Positions 62,561 to 64,000 of a stretch of DNA of 64,000 nucleotides are shown here, in pieces. Location of the stretch: positions 124,001 through 188,000 of the forward strand of contig CAAFUS010000006.1 in NCBI GenBank assembly GCA_900766265.1, in the 5' to 3' direction. The DNA comes from Pseudomonadaceae bacterium (lineage in GTDB: Bacteria; Pseudomonadota; Gammaproteobacteria; Pseudomonadales; Pseudomonadaceae). Within the stretch, counting starts at the first letter, position 1; each line of letters opens with the position of its first letter. Both the position numbers and the translations under genes were made by a program. The notes under the pieces are model-generated. The model saw only the letters and a list, made by a program, of their open reading frames with translations, ran no database searches and had not been told where the DNA came from.

Positions 62561-63913
62561 CTACCCCAACCGGCTCAGGTCAGTGATCTCGCGCAGTTGC
62601 CAGACCTGGTCGATCAGCTCACCGGCCTCGTCGGCGCTGCGCGCATTCGAGAACTGCACCAGCCGGCGGAACTTGTCTTCCAGTTCTTCACGGCTGAGGG
62701 TGTTGCCCGGGTCGCCCTTGGGTTCGTCGATGGCGCCCTGCAGCCTGCGCCCGTCCGTGGTGGTGACCTCGACGCGGCCAAGCCAGCGCGCCGGATAGGC
62801 CCCGTCCACCTCCGGGTCCAGGACCATGCTCACCTTGTCACGGAAGGCCGCTACCGCCGGATCGGTCAGTGACAGTTCATGGAATTCGGTCAACCCGGCC
62901 TTGCCATGCACGGCGATCAGGCCGAGCACGGTGCCCATGGAGAACTTGGCCTGGTGCACCGTCTGCGGCACGGTCACGCGGCCGAGCACGTCGATGGCGC
63001 CCTGGTGTACGCGGGTCGTGACGCTGGCGATGTCGCCGGCACGCAGGCCTTCGCACTGCATCAGCGCCAGCAGCGCATCGGCCGCCGGGTGCGTATGGCG
63101 GCACGAGGCGTGGAACTTGAAGGAGGTCTCCGCCAGCGCCCAGCGCGTGCCGAGGCGGTCGGACAGCTTGCTCGGGTTGGCATCGGTCGACATACCCGCC
63201 GCCATGCCCTGCTCGCCTTCGAGGATGTTCTGCGCGCCGGTCAGGCCCTCGCGGGTCAGGTAGGCGGCGAGCAGACCATCGGCGGCCGCCTTGGCAGTGT
63301 GCAGCTGTTTGGAATCGGCGGCGTCGCGCAGGAATTCCCAGAGCCCGGCGGCCTGGGTGCCGGCGCTGCCTAACAGATGGGTGAACTGCTTCTGGTCGAA
63401 GTCCAGCAGCTTGCCCACCGCCACTGCGGCGGCCAGGGTGCCGACCGTAGCGGTGGTGTGGAAGATGCGGTAGTGCGAACGGCCGAGGAACTCGCCGATG
63501 CGGATGCCCGCCTCGTAGCCGGCCACCGAGGCCAGCAGCAGTTCCCGGCCGGACTTGCGCAGATGCTGAGCCGCGGCCAGCGCGGCCGGGAACACCACGG
63601 TGGCCGGGTGCAGCACCGAGCTGTTGTGCAGGTCATCCTGCTCCACCAGGTGTGAGCTCGCGCCATTCACCAGCGCGGCGAAATAGGCCGAGCTGCTGCC
63701 GCGGTTGACGAAAATGCGGGATGGACCAGAGGCCGGCCCCATTCCCTGCGCGTAGCGCTCGAACAGCGGGATCGGGTGCGAACCGGCGCTGGCCAGGGCC
63801 GAGCCGAGCCAGTCGAGGAACAGGTCTTCGGTGCGGGCAAGCACCGCATCGGGGATCTGCTCGTAACGCAGCCCGGCGAGAAATTCGGTCAACGCGTGGG
63901 TGTGCTGGCTCAT
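62561..63913 (-). CDS. MmgE/PrpD family protein
   Basis: A 450-residue protein of the family that includes 2-methylcitrate dehydratase and cis-aconitate decarboxylase (human ACOD1/IRG1). N-terminal DLFLDWLGSALAS and HPATVVFPAALAAAQHL; central AAGLWEFLRDAADSKQLHTAKAAADGLLAAYL; and ASCRHTHPAADALLALM in the middle of the C-terminal region. It starts after GGAG at 63913. In P. aeruginosa the equivalent gene is in the itaconate operon; its reaction there is not settled to my knowledge. Its role is unassigned here. Confidence 0.88.
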   Translation of the reverse strand: MSQHTHALTEFLAGLRYEQIPDAVLARTEDLFLDWLGSALASAGSHPIPLFERYAQGMGPASGPSRIFVNRGSSSAYFAALVNGASSHLVEQDDLHNSSVLHPATVVFPAALAAAQHLRKSGRELLLASVAGYEAGIRIGEFLGRSHYRIFHTTATVGTLAAAVAVGKLLDFDQKQFTHLLGSAGTQAAGLWEFLRDAADSKQLHTAKAAADGLLAAYLTREGLTGAQNILEGEQGMAAGMSTDANPSKLSDRLGTRWALAETSFKFHASCRHTHPAADALLALMQCEGLRAGDIASVTTRVHQGAIDVLGRVTVPQTVHQAKFSMGTVLGLIAVHGKAGLTEFHELSLTDPAVAAFRDKVSMVLDPEVDGAYPARWLGRVEVTTTDGRRLQGAIDEPKGDPGNTLSREELEDKFRRLVQFSNARSADEAGELIDQVWQLREITDLSRLG

Positions 63914-63930
63914 GCTATCGGCTCCAGTGG

Positions 63931-64000
63931 TCAGCCAATCGGTTGGGAGAGTTCGATGAGGTTCTGGTCGGGGTCGCGCACGTACACCGAGCGGATCGGC
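63931..64000 (-). CDS. VOC/glyoxalase-family protein, C-terminal end
   Basis: The last 22 codons of a gene entering from the right edge: PIRSVYVRDPDQNLIELSQPIG, with the family's typical metal-binding glutamate in DPDQNLIEL. Its TGA is 17 bp before the MmgE/PrpD start. A VOC gene occupies this place in the P. aeruginosa itaconate operon. Nothing more can be said from the fragment. Confidence 0.8.
   Translation of the reverse strand, partial: PIRSVYVRDPDQNLIELSQPIG

Noticed and set aside
61007..62872. 621-codon plus-strand frame opposite the CoA-transferase gene
   Set aside because: Antisense shadow of an intact gene and its flanks.

Overview
The window is a high-GC stretch of a gammaproteobacterial chromosome, most likely Pseudomonadaceae (Pseudomonas or Stutzerimonas). 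The left half keeps, gene for gene, an order I know from Pseudomonas aeruginosa: comEC, DUF2062, lolCDE, PilZ, glycerophosphodiesterase, sth, nqrM-apbE-nqrFEDCBA, gap, mfd, methylthioinosine phosphorylase, nagZ, psrA, lexA, sulA, topA, fadAB. The right half is a rearranged mosaic of the acsA, itaconate and arginine-succinyltransferase neighbourhood of the same genus. I saw no phage, transposase, CRISPR array or defence cassette. Mobile or repeated DNA is limited to one REP-like doublet and one short tandem duplication.

Layout. 1-5.3 kb: comEC (cut by the window edge), a DUF2062 membrane protein and the lipoprotein-export ABC operon lolCDE. 5.4-7 kb: PilZ protein, small periplasmic protein, glycerophosphodiester phosphodiesterase. 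7.2-8.6 kb: soluble transhydrogenase with an unusual active site. 8.7-15.8 kb: the complete Na+-translocating NADH:quinone reductase operon nqrABCDEF with its maturation factors apbE and nqrM. 16-23.6 kb: long-type gap, divergent mfd, then an SNF2 helicase that appears to lack its usual N-terminal half. 23.6-28.8 kb: thioinosine phosphorylase, nagZ, an L,D-transpeptidase, psrA with two operators, lexA with two SOS boxes, sulA and two small conserved genes. 28.9-35.4 kb: topA, a DUF1653 gene and the fatty-acid oxidation operon fadBA. 35.8-43.2 kb: oligopeptidase B, a reduced arginine-succinyltransferase cluster (astC, a small gene and astE only), a crotonase and an HD-GYP protein. 43.4-45.8 kb: tRNA-Ser(GGA), a low-complexity secreted protein, a 31-residue membrane peptide and an MscS channel. 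45.8-49.8 kb: the Anbu proteasome-like locus (ATP-grasp, alpha-E, transglutaminase, Anbu). 50.2-64 kb: acsA, a DUF2254 protein and two CoA-dependent acid-catabolism loci.

How the genes work together. nqrA-F build one Na+ pump, ApbE attaches FMN to NqrB and NqrC, and NqrM helps insert iron. PsrA senses long-chain fatty acids and probably controls fadBA as well as itself. LexA controls itself and sulA. In the right-hand block a LysR gene is divergent from a CoA-transferase/HMG-CoA-lyase-like pair. Two similar dyads, one in that divergent promoter and one upstream of a TRAP solute-binding gene, suggest one regulon for uptake, activation and cleavage of a branched dicarboxylic acid. Next to it lies the itaconate-type operon (glyoxalase/VOC, MmgE/PrpD, CoA-transferase, CitE-like lyase, DctP). 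Its DctP gene is broken by a 14-bp tandem duplication, and no TRAP membrane subunits are present in the window.

Most worth a second look: the frameshifted DctP, the shared LysR dyads, the missing middle of the ast operon, the cysteine-free Sth, the CoA-transferase lacking the usual catalytic aspartate, and the Anbu locus. None is a clearly new system; the CoA-transferase/lyase/TRAP regulon and the Anbu locus have the least settled biology.
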